Shown piece after piece: positions 48,668 through 57,657 of a stretch of 64,000 bases of DNA (positions are counted from its first letter, which is position 1; the number at the start of each line of letters is the position of its first letter). The position numbers and the translations under genes were made by a program. Source of the stretch: Chitinophagales bacterium (GTDB lineage Bacteria > Bacteroidota > Bacteroidia > Chitinophagales > Chitinophagaceae). The notes under the pieces are model-generated. The model saw only the letters and a program-made list of their open reading frames with translations, was not told the DNA's origin and made no database searches. The stretch covers positions 2,232,001 to 2,296,000 of the forward strand of contig JACJXQ010000008.1 in NCBI GenBank assembly GCA_020636495.1. Direction: 5' to 3'.

Positions 48668-49310
48668 TAACATTGCGCTCAATTTTAGTAAGTGATATAG
48701 TAAAGTTGGCTTTGTGGTGGTCAAACAACATGGTGTCCGGCATAGACGATGCAGGGGTTTTACCTTTTAAGTCAACGCTTACTATTATTTTTTTCTTATT
48801 GGCATTCTCAATTTTTACCAGGTGGTTATCCTCTGCTGTGTAATACACGTAACCACTTGTTCTGTTAAGACGATACAACTGCTGTTTACCCCTATCTTCT
48901 CCCAACATTATTTCAGACTTTTTATCCATACCTATCATAAGGATCATCTCCATATCTTTCCTCAAAGTCTTCAAAACAGCTTCTTTGTTCAGTTGCGGCA
49001 TTATTTGCTTTACTTTGAAGTTTTCCGAACTATCCCACTCAAAATCAAAGAAAGCTATACCCATCTCATTCTGAAATATAGCACGTATCGTGCCATTTTC
49101 TAACTGCTTGAAAAACAGCAACCCACTAAGATGGAATTTTTTAAATATGAATCTGCCGTCTACGATACAGCGATATAATGTTCTGTCTGTCTGTGGCTTA
49201 AAACGGTAAACAGATTCGGTAGCATTATGCTCCTGTAAACCCTTGTAAGGTGTAGCGCACGAGGCAAAAAACAATATGACAAGGCTACTTAACCTTAAAT
49301 AACGCTTCAT
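48660..49310 (-). CDS. predicted lipoprotein, possibly LolB-like
   Basis: A 216-residue protein with lipobox FFASC (C18). The body (YRFKPQTDRTLYRCIVDGRFIFKKFHLSGLLFFKQLENGTIRAIFQNEMGIAFFDFEW ... EAVLKTLRKDMEMI) is beta-rich. Its size and FKKFHLSGLLFFKQLENGTIRAIFQNEMGIAFFDF pattern resemble the half-barrel lipoproteins (DUF3261/LolB-like) in aryl-polyene clusters. That link is inference. It overlaps LolA-like by 26 bp and the hotdog gene by 8 bp, so the three are one translational unit. Confidence 0.65.
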   Translation of the reverse strand: MKRYLRLSSLVILFFASCATPYKGLQEHNATESVYRFKPQTDRTLYRCIVDGRFIFKKFHLSGLLFFKQLENGTIRAIFQNEMGIAFFDFEWDSSENFKVKQIMPQLNKEAVLKTLRKDMEMILMIGMDKKSEIMLGEDRGKQQLYRLNRTSGYVYYTAEDNHLVKIENANKKKIIVSVDLKGKTPASSMPDTMLFDHHKANFTISLTKIERNVNE

Positions 49311-49917
49311 TTACAGACGAGTTGTGCTTAGTGTTGTAGAAATCCATGCTCGTATAATCCCCGCCGCTCTCGGTCAAAACCAGTTTTGCAACGTCCAGCC
49401 CTGCTTTATTCATATACACGTCTATCTTATCGAACATCGTCTTCATATCGGTTGATATAGGTTTCATTGATAACAGGTATTGTTTGCCGCTTTCAAAAAC
49501 TGTGACCTTAAAATCCGGATTTGACATCACAGTACCACTCATACAATCAACCATCACTCTATTTACAGACTGCATCATTTTGCTGTTGGCTGTATTTATC
49601 TTGTTGGTCTTTTGTTCGTCTCTCACCAACATACGCGTACCATTCACTACCATCAAATAGTTATAAGGCTCCGTGTATTCAATACGAACTTTATCGTCTT
49701 TTTTAAAATAGAACTTGCCCTTAGATTGTATCTTTTCAGCCAGTAATGACATATTTTTAACCTGCTTAAAATCGCTGGATATATCCTGTAACTGTTTATT
49801 TGAAGTGGATAGTGAGCGATTAAAAGACTGTACATCGTCTAACTTTTTGAATCCGGCAGGCTGTGCTGCAGTAGTCAATGCACTAAACAATAAAATAATA
49901 CCTGCGATATTACGCAT
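49285..49917 (-). CDS. LolA-like outer membrane lipoprotein carrier
   Basis: A 210-residue periplasmic protein with signal peptide MRNIAGIILLFSALTTAAQ. The core (DISSDFKQVKNMSLLAEKIQSKGKFYFKKDDKVRIEYTEPYNYLMVVNGTRMLVRDEQKTNKINT) fits the LolA half-barrel, including the SDFKQ and GKFYFKKxxKxRxEYxxPxxYLxVxNG pattern. Classic LolA ferries lipoproteins; Bacteroidetes have several paralogues, some in pigment-lipid clusters. The ATG at 49917 overlaps the deacetylase gene by 8 bp. Confidence 0.82.
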   Translation of the reverse strand: MRNIAGIILLFSALTTAAQPAGFKKLDDVQSFNRSLSTSNKQLQDISSDFKQVKNMSLLAEKIQSKGKFYFKKDDKVRIEYTEPYNYLMVVNGTRMLVRDEQKTNKINTANSKMMQSVNRVMVDCMSGTVMSNPDFKVTVFESGKQYLLSMKPISTDMKTMFDKIDVYMNKAGLDVAKLVLTESGGDYTSMDFYNTKHNSSVNEALFKVK

Positions 49918-50677
49918 ATGCCTGAACCTCGAGTAATTTGTCAATACGCACAAAGGTAAAACCCTTTTCTCGGGCCTCACGTATTAAATCAGTTAAAATT
50001 TCACGTGTTACTTGCATAGAATCATGCAGTAATACTATATCTCCGCCTTTTAATTTGTTAATTATCCGTGCCTTAAGCTTGTTTTTGTCCTTAAACATTG
50101 TATCAAACGACCGCAGACTCCAGCCTATTGAATACATACCTAAACGTTTTACTGCTCTTGCCAGGTTGGGATTCGTAATACCATATGGTGGCCTGATCAT
50201 AGCGGGTTGCTTACCTGTTATCTGCTTAATAATATTGTTACATTGTTCTATTTCTGCCTGCATTTTCCTTGAGCTCATCCAGTCGAAACTATGAGTATGA
50301 TAGTAACTATGATTACCCAAAAGGTGCCCTTCGTCATTCATACGATGTGCCAATAGTTGATTGGCCTCTACATGCTTACCAATGCAAAAAAATGCAGCTG
50401 GTACATGTTCCTCTTTCAGTATATCTAAAATTGCAGCCGTCTGGCTATTGGGGCCGTCATCAAATGTAAGTGCGATATATTTTTCGTGACTGCCCCTGTT
50501 ATAAGACTTAATATAATAATTCCATCGTATTTGGGTAACTGCGAAATACAACAGCACCAGGTAAACAGCACAAAAACCTATTATCCACCCTAATCCAATA
50601 AGACCTATTACATACAGGCAAACGCCTGATGACAAAAACAACAGGAAGAGAATTGATATGTATTGGTATGGTCGCAA
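49910..50677 (-). CDS. polysaccharide deacetylase family protein (NodB domain)
   Basis: A 255-residue membrane-anchored enzyme: one or two N-terminal helices (ISILFLLFLSSGVCLYVIGLIGLGWIIGFCAVYLVLLYFAV), then NodB domain with YIALTFDDGPNSQTAAILDIL (catalytic/metal aspartates), metal histidines in GHLLGNHSYYHTHSFDWM and MIRPPYGITN, and VLLHDSMQ. It removes acetyl groups from a surface sugar or amine. No ATG exists near the start; TTG at 50677, 10 bp after the kdsB stop, is the best candidate. Downstream LolA-like overlaps by 8 bp. Confidence 0.85.
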   Translation of the reverse strand: MRPYQYISILFLLFLSSGVCLYVIGLIGLGWIIGFCAVYLVLLYFAVTQIRWNYYIKSYNRGSHEKYIALTFDDGPNSQTAAILDILKEEHVPAAFFCIGKHVEANQLLAHRMNDEGHLLGNHSYYHTHSFDWMSSRKMQAEIEQCNNIIKQITGKQPAMIRPPYGITNPNLARAVKRLGMYSIGWSLRSFDTMFKDKNKLKARIINKLKGGDIVLLHDSMQVTREILTDLIREAREKGFTFVRIDKLLEVQAYA

Positions 50678-50686
50678 TATTATTCT

Positions 50687-51421
50687 CTATTTTTTGTTCA
50701 TTCTATCAATATAGTTTTCTGCTGCAATAATATCGTCCGGCGTATCAACAGCAATACTAACATGGTCAGTAACCGCCATTTTTATAGGCATGCCATAATC
50801 AATGAACCTGTTACATTCCAGCTTTTCTACCACCTCGTGAGGTGAAGGCTTCCATGAAGCAAATTTAATCAATGCCTGCTTCCTGAAAGCATAGATACCT
50901 ATGTGTATGTAATAGATTTGGTCTATCGACTCATCTCTTTTGTAGGGCACAGGGCTGCGGGAAAAATATATAGCATTCATATCTCTACCCAGCAATACCT
51001 TGACCTTATTGGGGTTAGAAACTACCTCAGAATCTTTTGTCTCCTGTACTAAAGAGGCAGCAACTACATCCTTATCATCAAATAGCCTGAGTAATTTTTC
51101 TAATGGCTCCTTCTTAATAAAAGGCTCATCTCCCTGTATATTTATCACCACATCTGCATCAAGGCCTTCTGCTACTTCAGCTATTCTGTCTGTACCGCTG
51201 TCATGTTCTATTTTGCTCCTGAGCACCTTACCACCAGTCCGCTCTACTTCCTGCTGTATCTCATCACTATCTGTTACAACAATAACATCTGCAAACAAGC
51301 CGGTGTCTACGGCAGCACGCCATGTGCGACAAATAAGTGCTTCACCTTTTATCTTTGCAAGCATCTTTGCCGGAAAACGTGTTGAGCCAATTCGTGCGGG
51401 TATCAGTACTACTGCTTTCAT
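50687..51421 (-). CDS. kdsB: 3-deoxy-manno-octulosonate cytidylyltransferase
   Basis: Activates Kdo as CMP-Kdo for lipid A core assembly. 244 residues: MKAVVLIPARIGSTRFPAKMLA (CTP-binding PARxxSxRxPxK), VVTDSDEI, HDSGTDRIAEV, VVINIQGDEPFI and HIGIYAFRKQALI are the KdsB signature. ATG at 51421 directly follows the DUF423 stop (51423), so the genes are co-transcribed. Confidence 0.96.
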   Translation of the reverse strand: MKAVVLIPARIGSTRFPAKMLAKIKGEALICRTWRAAVDTGLFADVIVVTDSDEIQQEVERTGGKVLRSKIEHDSGTDRIAEVAEGLDADVVINIQGDEPFIKKEPLEKLLRLFDDKDVVAASLVQETKDSEVVSNPNKVKVLLGRDMNAIYFSRSPVPYKRDESIDQIYYIHIGIYAFRKQALIKFASWKPSPHEVVEKLECNRFIDYGMPIKMAVTDHVSIAVDTPDDIIAAENYIDRMNKK

Positions 51422-51422
51422 A

Positions 51423-51812
51423 TTATTTCTTTTGCAAAAAACCAATGAACAACATTATCCATCCGGCTATAAAGAACAAACCGCCTACTGGAGTAATAAT
51501 ACCAACACCTCCCAGCCCAACCTGTCCATTCATTTTCAAAAAAGTAAGCAGGTATAGCGAACCACTGAACAAAATCACACCTGTAATAAAAAATGCAGAT
51601 GCCAGCCTGAGTGCTTTTACAGGCAGGTGTGCATATGCCAGACCTGTAACCAATAATGCGAAACTATGGTAGAACTGGTACTTAACCCCTGTTTCAAATG
51701 TTTGTAATTGGCTATCGTCCAAGACCTGCTTCAATGCATGTGCACCAAATGCTCCTAATATCACCGCTACCGCAGCAAATATTGCGCCGGCTAATATTGC
51801 TTGCCTGTACAT
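51423..51812 (-). CDS. DUF423 family membrane protein
   Basis: A 129-residue protein with four membrane helices: AILAGAIFAAVAVILGAFGAHAL, FYHSFALLVTGLAYAHL, ASAFFITGVILFSGSLYLLTFL and ITPVGGLFFIAGWIMLFIGFL. GAFGAHALK, YQFYHSFALL and LFSGSLYLL are the signature of DUF423/YgdD, whose function is unknown. It overlaps the aroK gene by 22 bp and sits 1 bp before kdsB. Confidence 0.9.
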   Translation of the reverse strand: MYRQAILAGAIFAAVAVILGAFGAHALKQVLDDSQLQTFETGVKYQFYHSFALLVTGLAYAHLPVKALRLASAFFITGVILFSGSLYLLTFLKMNGQVGLGGVGIITPVGGLFFIAGWIMLFIGFLQKK

Positions 51813-52309
51813 ATTGTTATTATTTTTTCCAGTTTATTTATTGATATGTCATTCATTCCGATCTTCTGGTCGGCCAGCTCATAGTAAGGTTTTCGTTCAA
51901 GATACAACTGATGCAACCTGGCCATGACATCCCCAGCATTTAAGAACATCGGCCGTATTATATCGTCATTATTTATCCTTTCGGCCAACACTGCTAGTTC
52001 GGCTTCAATATACACTACACACCCATGCTCTTTCATAAGCTGCATATTAGTACCATATACAGGAGTACCTCCACCACATGCAACAATAATATCACTCCCC
52101 ATATTGTCTTTTACAATAGCAGACAGACAGGTTGTTTCCACTTCGCGGAAATATCCTTCACCATACTTCATGAATATTTCGTCTATCTTGTTGCCTGTTT
52201 TTGTTTCAATATACTCATCAAGGTCTATACACCGGAAACCGAAGTTTTTTCCCAGTTGTTTTGCCAGGTACGATTTACCAACCGCCGGCATACCTATGAT
52301 AAATATCAT
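51791..52309 (-). CDS. aroK: shikimate kinase
   Basis: Phosphorylates shikimate at O3 in the chorismate pathway. 172 residues: P-loop GMPAVGKSY (6-14), LDEYIETKTGNKIDEIFMKYGEGYFREVE (shikimate site) and IVACGGGTPVY. ATG at 52309 is 2 bp after the cinA stop; GTG at 52315, overlapping that stop as GTGA, is an alternative. Confidence 0.94.
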   Translation of the reverse strand: MIFIIGMPAVGKSYLAKQLGKNFGFRCIDLDEYIETKTGNKIDEIFMKYGEGYFREVETTCLSAIVKDNMGSDIIVACGGGTPVYGTNMQLMKEHGCVVYIEAELAVLAERINNDDIIRPMFLNAGDVMARLHQLYLERKPYYELADQKIGMNDISINKLEKIITICTGKQY

Positions 52310-52311
52310 GC

Positions 52312-53565
52312 TCACAATTTACCTTTTATATATTTCCACACCATCAACAACCCCATCTGTGCTGCAAGTTCTTTATTCAGCTCCCTGCTGTAATGAAACT
52401 GGAACTTTTTAGTTTTTACACCTTCACTTCCTGCAACAGCCATCCATACCAGTCCTTTGGGTATATGTGCGTCTTCTCCTCCATAACTTAACTGTCCGGT
52501 AATAGACAAGCAGTAATCTGTACCAAACATTTTCTGAGCATTTTGTGCAAGTTCTATTGCTGTTTCCTCACTGATGGCACTGTGCACCTTAAGTGTGCTT
52601 TCCTTAACACCTACAATGCTATGTTTCAATGAAGACTGATATGGCACTATTGCCCCATTGAAATAGCTGCTTGAACCCTGTACCTGCGTGATAAGATGGG
52701 CTACATAGCCACCGGTACAGCTTTCTGCCAATGAAATAGTAGCATTTTGTTCCAACAAAGCTTTCCCAAGTAGTTCCTGCATAGGTATATCATCCAGGGA
52801 AACGACGATCCGCTCTAAGATACCGGTGATCTGTGATTGAAAATCATCCAGAGTTTTTTCAATTTGTTGACGGTCAGCACCTTTACCTGTAAGCCGCAGC
52901 TTAACAACACCCGGAGATGGCAGATAAGATATTTTAACAAATGGTGGTAATGCGGCTTCAACGTCTTTAAGTGTTTCTGATATATAACTTTCACCTTCGC
53001 CAGAGGTAATGATATGGCGATGCAAAATAACATCACTCCGAAAATGCGCTTTCAAACGAGGCAGTACTTCTTTGTTAATAATGCCCTGCATCTCAAAAGG
53101 CACTCCGGGCATGGATATTATCCATTTGCCGTCTTTTTCAAAAAGCATCCCCGGCGCAGTACCCACTTCGTTAAAAAGCACGGTACAGACGTCAGGCACT
53201 TCGGCCTGTTTACTGTTTATTTCCAGGAAAGGCCTGTTTCTGATCGCAAAAAGCTGGTGCACATGTTCAAGTACACGCTCATCTACGATCATTTTACCTC
53301 CAAAATATTTGCACAGGAATGGTTTGGTAATATCATCGGAAGTAGGGCCCAGGCCACCTGTAATAAGTATTATTGATGCCCTTGAAATCTCTTCGTCAAG
53401 TGCCACCCTGATATCCTCCTCCTTATCAGCAACAGCAACACGCCTGAACACCTCTATACCTATTTCGTTCAGTTGTTTTGCCATCCATGCTGAGTTGGTG
53501 TCGATGGTCTGTCCAATCAACAGTTCGTCCCCTATTGTAATGATCGTTGCTTTGATATTCTGCAT
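52312..53565 (-). CDS. cinA: CinA family nicotinamide-nucleotide amidohydrolase
   Basis: A 417-residue two-domain protein. The N-terminal molybdopterin-binding-like domain (IITIGDELLIGQTIDTNSAWMAKQLNEIGIEVFRRVAVAD ... ITGGLGPTSDDITKP) is the ADP-ribose pyrophosphatase/CompA half. The C-terminal PncC domain (LAESCTGGYVAHLITQVQGSSSYFNGAIVPYQ ... LSITGQLSYGG) deamidates NMN in pyridine nucleotide salvage. The usual glycine-rich SGIAGPxGG here reads SITGQLSYGG, a small deviation. 3 bp after the thioesterase gene. Confidence 0.93.
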   Translation of the reverse strand: MQNIKATIITIGDELLIGQTIDTNSAWMAKQLNEIGIEVFRRVAVADKEEDIRVALDEEISRASIILITGGLGPTSDDITKPFLCKYFGGKMIVDERVLEHVHQLFAIRNRPFLEINSKQAEVPDVCTVLFNEVGTAPGMLFEKDGKWIISMPGVPFEMQGIINKEVLPRLKAHFRSDVILHRHIITSGEGESYISETLKDVEAALPPFVKISYLPSPGVVKLRLTGKGADRQQIEKTLDDFQSQITGILERIVVSLDDIPMQELLGKALLEQNATISLAESCTGGYVAHLITQVQGSSSYFNGAIVPYQSSLKHSIVGVKESTLKVHSAISEETAIELAQNAQKMFGTDYCLSITGQLSYGGEDAHIPKGLVWMAVAGSEGVKTKKFQFHYSRELNKELAAQMGLLMVWKYIKGKL

Positions 53566-53568
53566 AAT

Positions 53569-53979
53569 TTACCTGAAATAAGGTGCTAATTTTTCTAATA
53601 GTTGTTCCGGCATATTTGTCTTGACACGATTCACAGGATCATAGAATACCAGTGTGGTCAGCCCGACATTAAGCAATTCGTTCTTTTCGTTATACAATTC
53701 TGAATGAAACCGGATCTTTGCATCATGGGGAAGCTCCTTCAACATCGTCTTTACCGTTACAAGGTCGTCATATAATGCAGGCCTCAGGTACTTGCTATTC
53801 AATTCCGCTACCGGCATCATGATACCCAACTCTTCCATTTCACGGTATGTAAACCCCAGTGCTCTTATGGCCTCTGCTCTACCTACTTCGTAATACAATG
53901 CATAATTTCCGTAATACAGGTAGCCCATCTGGTCGGTCTCACCATATCTCACCCTGATCTTCGTTTCTGCTGTATACAT
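53569..53979 (-). CDS. acyl-CoA thioesterase, 4HBT/YbgC family
   Basis: A 136-residue hotdog thioesterase. IRVRYGETDQMGYLYYGNYALYYEVGRAEAIRALG is the YbgC/FadM signature with the catalytic aspartate D17 in TDQMG, and VAELNSKYLRPALYDDLVTVKTMLKEL is the second block. It hydrolyses acyl-CoA or acyl-ACP; the substrate cannot be told. 1 bp separates it from the SDR gene upstream. Confidence 0.92.
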   Translation of the reverse strand: MYTAETKIRVRYGETDQMGYLYYGNYALYYEVGRAEAIRALGFTYREMEELGIMMPVAELNSKYLRPALYDDLVTVKTMLKELPHDAKIRFHSELYNEKNELLNVGLTTLVFYDPVNRVKTNMPEQLLEKLAPYFR

Positions 53980-53980
53980 A

Positions 53981-54754
53981 TTATTTTGCCAGCTCTGAAT
54001 TTCTTAGTGTATAAAAGCTATTTGCCTGGTTAGTACATGTTATGGTCAGATCGTTAATACAAACATGTGCAGGCAATGTAGCACAATAAAATGCGGTGTT
54101 CGCAATGTCTTCAGCCATGAGTGGCTTCAGGTCATTATATACATTTTTCGCCCTGTCTGCATCCCCTTTGAATCTTACAAGTGAGAATTCCGTTTCTGCC
54201 ATACCCGGGTGTATAGCCGTAACCTTTATACCATAAGGCAACAAGTCTATGCGCATCGCCTGGCTTAAGGCATCAACAGCAAATTTTGTAGCACAATACA
54301 CGTTGCCATTCTTATAGACTGTCTTCGCTGCTGTGGAACCAATATTAATGATGTGGGCTTTTCTACTGCTTTTCAGTAGAGGCATCACCATCCTGGTAAC
54401 ATACAACAGTCCTTTAATATTGGTATCTATCATGACATCCCAATCGTCAATATCTCCTTCATCTATTGTGCTTAATCCTGAAGCCAACCCGGCATTATTG
54501 ACCAGGATATCTATCTTATCTATTTTACTCCTGAGCTCATTGACCGCCTCAGTTACTTCATTACGATTGCGAACGTCAAAAGGCATAGCTATTACCTTAA
54601 CACCGTATTTATCTTCCAGCTCAGATTTTAATTCTTCCAGCCTGTCTTCTCTTCTTCCTGTCGCACAAATCGTATAGCCATTCTCTGCAAATTTTTCAGC
54701 TATCGCGCGTCCGAAACCAGAGGTAGCTCCGGTGATCAATATAGTATCGGGCAT
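53981..54754 (-). CDS. SDR family NAD(P)-dependent oxidoreductase (YdfG-like)
   Basis: A 257-residue classical short-chain dehydrogenase: TGATSGFGRAIAEKFAENGY (7-26), NNAGLASGLSTIDEGD, catalytic S/Y/K in NIGSTAAKTVYKNGNVYCATKFAVD, and IHPGMAETEFSLVRFKGD. The pattern fits the serine/3-hydroxy acid dehydrogenase YdfG group. It is the first gene of a ten-gene minus-strand run. TATCTTTA upstream (about 54771-54764) is a possible -7 box. Confidence 0.9.
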   Translation of the reverse strand: MPDTILITGATSGFGRAIAEKFAENGYTICATGRREDRLEELKSELEDKYGVKVIAMPFDVRNRNEVTEAVNELRSKIDKIDILVNNAGLASGLSTIDEGDIDDWDVMIDTNIKGLLYVTRMVMPLLKSSRKAHIINIGSTAAKTVYKNGNVYCATKFAVDALSQAMRIDLLPYGIKVTAIHPGMAETEFSLVRFKGDADRAKNVYNDLKPLMAEDIANTAFYCATLPAHVCINDLTITCTNQANSFYTLRNSELAK

Positions 54755-54808
54755 ACTTAATTCTATTTATGGTAAAGATACTTCGCTTTCCGTAGAAACC
54801 ATAAACAA

Positions 54809-54835
54809 CAAGAGTGATGCGTAGCATCACTCTTG
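54809..54835 (-). terminator. hairpin after the T9SS gene
   Basis: CAAGAGTGATGC-gta-GCATCACTCTTG: a 12-bp perfect stem 29 bp past the minus-strand T9SS stop, with TTGTTGTTT on that strand as a weak T tract. Confidence 0.7.
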
Positions 54836-54863
54836 CATTATAACTTTTTGATAAATATCTTCA

Positions 54864-56837
54864 CTATCGTATCAATGTAGCATCACCTTTGCGCTGCACC
54901 TTTATCCCATCCTTATCTTCCGCATCCAGCAACCAGAAATAGGTACCCACATCAGCTTTTTTACCTTTATAATAGCCATCCCAACCATCTCCTATCCTAT
55001 CGGTAGTATAGACCATCTCTCCCCAACGATTGAATACTCTGAAATATTTATAGGCTCTGTAGCCTACGCTCATAGGACGCAGAAGATCGTTCTTTCCATC
55101 ACCATTAGGAGTGAACGCTGAGGGTATAAACAGAGAACCCTGTCCTACTACCCATACCTTAATACTATCATTACCCTCACACCCCCTTGGGCTTCGTATG
55201 TACACATTATACCATGTAGTTCCAGTATCAGTGTAATAACCTCTAGGGTTTGGCACTGTAGTCGAATTAAGGAAATCAGGCGGTGACCATTCAAATATTG
55301 ATCCACCTGTTGCATTGAAGTCAATATATTCTCCTTTTACAATGATTGTATCGTTGCCTGCGAATGGTCTGAAGTCCTCAATATCTACCTGTTTTACAGA
55401 GGTATCTTTGCAACCTTTTATGCTGGTAGATATCAATTGAACTTTATAAACACCTCCTTTCCCATAAGTATGCTCAGGGTTCTGCATGTCTGATGTCACT
55501 CCGTCTCCAAAGTCCCATTCCCAACGTACAACAGGTTTATATGTCGCTTCAGAAAGATCTGTGAACTGCATAGGTGAATTAGGACAACGCAAACCATCAT
55601 ATTCATAGTTTGTACTGTAATCAGGATACACCTTTACAAACCGGGAAATGCTATCCGGACAGGTTGAGCCTTTATTTACTATCAACTGAACTGTATAAGT
55701 TCCTGTATCCGGGTAAGTATATGTTGGCTCAAAATCGTTTGATATAGCACCTGTACCAAAAGACCACTCATAATTAAATCCGCCTGAACTACGATTAATA
55801 AAGTTTACTGTTTTAGACTTGCAGGAAACCAGATAGGTATTGTACTCATCTGAAAATTGAGGAATATCAGCAATTACAGCTTTAGAGCAATTGGTTACCA
55901 CAAACTGAAACTCCCTGGTAACTGTATTGATAATAACACCATTCCTCCACTCATGAGCACAAACGGCTACTACAAATCGCCCAAGGAGTGTTGGCGTACC
56001 GGTTATCACTCCGGTCACAGGGTTTATTTGTACCAAAGGGTTTCCCAACATAGGTTTTTGAGGAGAAAAACCAGGTGTATATCCAAAGCTCGGAGGGTTA
56101 CTGCTGATCTGTGTAATTGGTGTTGGCACCACACTCAACTGCTTGGGTTTGGGATTTGTGGTAGTTCCTCCGGGATATGCATCACAAAATTCGTAACTAA
56201 GTGAATCTCCGTCTATATCAAATGCTGAATGGTCATAGACAAGCGGATTGTTCACACATATGATCTGCGGGGGGTAGTTTTTGAAATAAGCACTGTTATT
56301 ACAACTTGTTTCTGCCACAGGTGGGATGTTACAAAAATAGGTAGCTCCAACCTGTCCCGGATTCTTAATATTCAGGATCGCTTCGTTGCGACAGCAACGC
56401 ACATATACCACCCTATAACCTGAACTGTTTACAGGCAGAGAATATGTCTTGGTAAAAGTAAGCCTCTTCAGGCAAACAGCAGGAGGGTTATTTACACACT
56501 CATTCTTAAAGTTCCTCGGAACCAGGAAACTATCAAAATGTCCTGTGCCATAAACATTTGTAAAGTTGCCTATTGAGTCAAGAGGAATCGTAGGTGAGCC
56601 ATCATTGGCAAATATGCCTACATAAGCGGGTATGTCTTCAGCCCTTGCCTCAGGAATACCATTCAGGCAATCCTGGTAAATTTCAATCTTTATTTCGTAT
56701 TTAATATTTCCACCCGGAGCCGGGCCAAGGCATTTATATGTTATCTCTCCACCTACAATATGCGTAGCAAATGCCTGATTTTGGCAGCAAAGTGCAACCA
56801 GTAAAAAGTAAAGAAATATTTTAGCCCTTTTCAACAT
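54864..56837 (-). CDS. T9SS type B secreted protein with PKD domains
   Basis: 657 residues from the ATG at 56837, overlapping the upstream hydrolase gene by 17 bp. Signal peptide MLKRAKIFLYFLLVALCCQNQAFA, then THIVGGEITYKCLG, an N-terminal cysteine-rich domain start that matches the THSAGGEIIY start of the protein at 2958-5966. A cadherin-like putative Ig segment (GTPTLLGRFVVAVCAHEW) and two PKD domains (YEWSFGTGAISNDFEPTYTYPDTGTYTV; WEWDFGDGVTSDMQNPEHTYGKGGVYKV) follow. The C-terminal CHU_C domain is present (IPSAFTPNGDGKNDLLRP, FNRWGEMVYTT, GWDGYYKG, GTYFWLL, GDATLIR). Confidence 0.9.
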   Translation of the reverse strand: MLKRAKIFLYFLLVALCCQNQAFATHIVGGEITYKCLGPAPGGNIKYEIKIEIYQDCLNGIPEARAEDIPAYVGIFANDGSPTIPLDSIGNFTNVYGTGHFDSFLVPRNFKNECVNNPPAVCLKRLTFTKTYSLPVNSSGYRVVYVRCCRNEAILNIKNPGQVGATYFCNIPPVAETSCNNSAYFKNYPPQIICVNNPLVYDHSAFDIDGDSLSYEFCDAYPGGTTTNPKPKQLSVVPTPITQISSNPPSFGYTPGFSPQKPMLGNPLVQINPVTGVITGTPTLLGRFVVAVCAHEWRNGVIINTVTREFQFVVTNCSKAVIADIPQFSDEYNTYLVSCKSKTVNFINRSSGGFNYEWSFGTGAISNDFEPTYTYPDTGTYTVQLIVNKGSTCPDSISRFVKVYPDYSTNYEYDGLRCPNSPMQFTDLSEATYKPVVRWEWDFGDGVTSDMQNPEHTYGKGGVYKVQLISTSIKGCKDTSVKQVDIEDFRPFAGNDTIIVKGEYIDFNATGGSIFEWSPPDFLNSTTVPNPRGYYTDTGTTWYNVYIRSPRGCEGNDSIKVWVVGQGSLFIPSAFTPNGDGKNDLLRPMSVGYRAYKYFRVFNRWGEMVYTTDRIGDGWDGYYKGKKADVGTYFWLLDAEDKDGIKVQRKGDATLIR

Positions 56838-57657
56838 AATTGGTCCTGTCCCGCCAGCAACAATATTCAGCAAATGACATAAGATCATTGCTCAATGCTT
56901 CATCAGCCTCAATCATACCCATATGCCCGCAATGGCTGTAGACATATACAAAGTTAACGTTTGCCAGTGAAGTTTGTTGCATTAAGTTTTTGTTTATTGC
57001 GATATTATCATCCTCTCCTATTATCCATAATACCGGCACAGTACTATCTTTCAAGTTACTTGTTCTGTCCGGCCTGTTTATCATAGCATTGTAAAAAGCA
57101 ATTAAACTTTTATTTTCAGTTAATAACGCCCGCTCAGTAATGCTTCTTATAGCCTCAGTAAGCTCTGTCCTAGACGCCGCGGAGAATAGCGTCGGGATCA
57201 TCTGCCTGATAAAAGGCTCTCTGCCTCCTTTTTTGAAGAGTTCGATCGACTTAAGGCGCTGATCCTTCTTTTCTTCACTATCAGCCGTAGCAAATGAATG
57301 TACCAGGCCAATCCCCAAAAGTTTTCCGGGAAAAAGCGCTGCAAAAGCGAGTGCAGCATAACCGCCCATAGAATGACCGGCTAAAATGATCTTATCAAGC
57401 TTCTCATGATCTGCTATCAGTTTGATACTTTTTGCCATGTCTTCTATGCTGAGAACTTCTCCTGCAAAATGACTGCTGCCGCATCCCGGTATGTCAGGCA
57501 CAATGACACAGTACTCTTTTGATATCCGGGTAACAACATTATCCCATATCTTACCATCAAGCGGAAAACCATGTAACAAGATAACAGGATAACCCTTACC
57601 CGATACGGTATAAGACAATTTCGGGAACCTTTCAGTACTGATAACCTTTCTTTCCAT
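56821..57657 (-). CDS. alpha/beta hydrolase
   Basis: A 278-residue hydrolase: oxyanion region LLHGFPLDGKIWD (28-40 or so), nucleophile elbow GHSMGGYAAL, acid region VLWIIGEDDNIA and catalytic histidine in SHCGHMGMIE. It is a carboxylesterase or related enzyme with unknown substrate. ATG at 57657 overlaps the DUF4105 stop by one base (TGATG); a GTG one codon earlier is possible. Confidence 0.9.
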   Translation of the reverse strand: MERKVISTERFPKLSYTVSGKGYPVILLHGFPLDGKIWDNVVTRISKEYCVIVPDIPGCGSSHFAGEVLSIEDMAKSIKLIADHEKLDKIILAGHSMGGYAALAFAALFPGKLLGIGLVHSFATADSEEKKDQRLKSIELFKKGGREPFIRQMIPTLFSAASRTELTEAIRSITERALLTENKSLIAFYNAMINRPDRTSNLKDSTVPVLWIIGEDDNIAINKNLMQQTSLANVNFVYVYSHCGHMGMIEADEALSNDLMSFAEYCCWRDRTNYVEKG

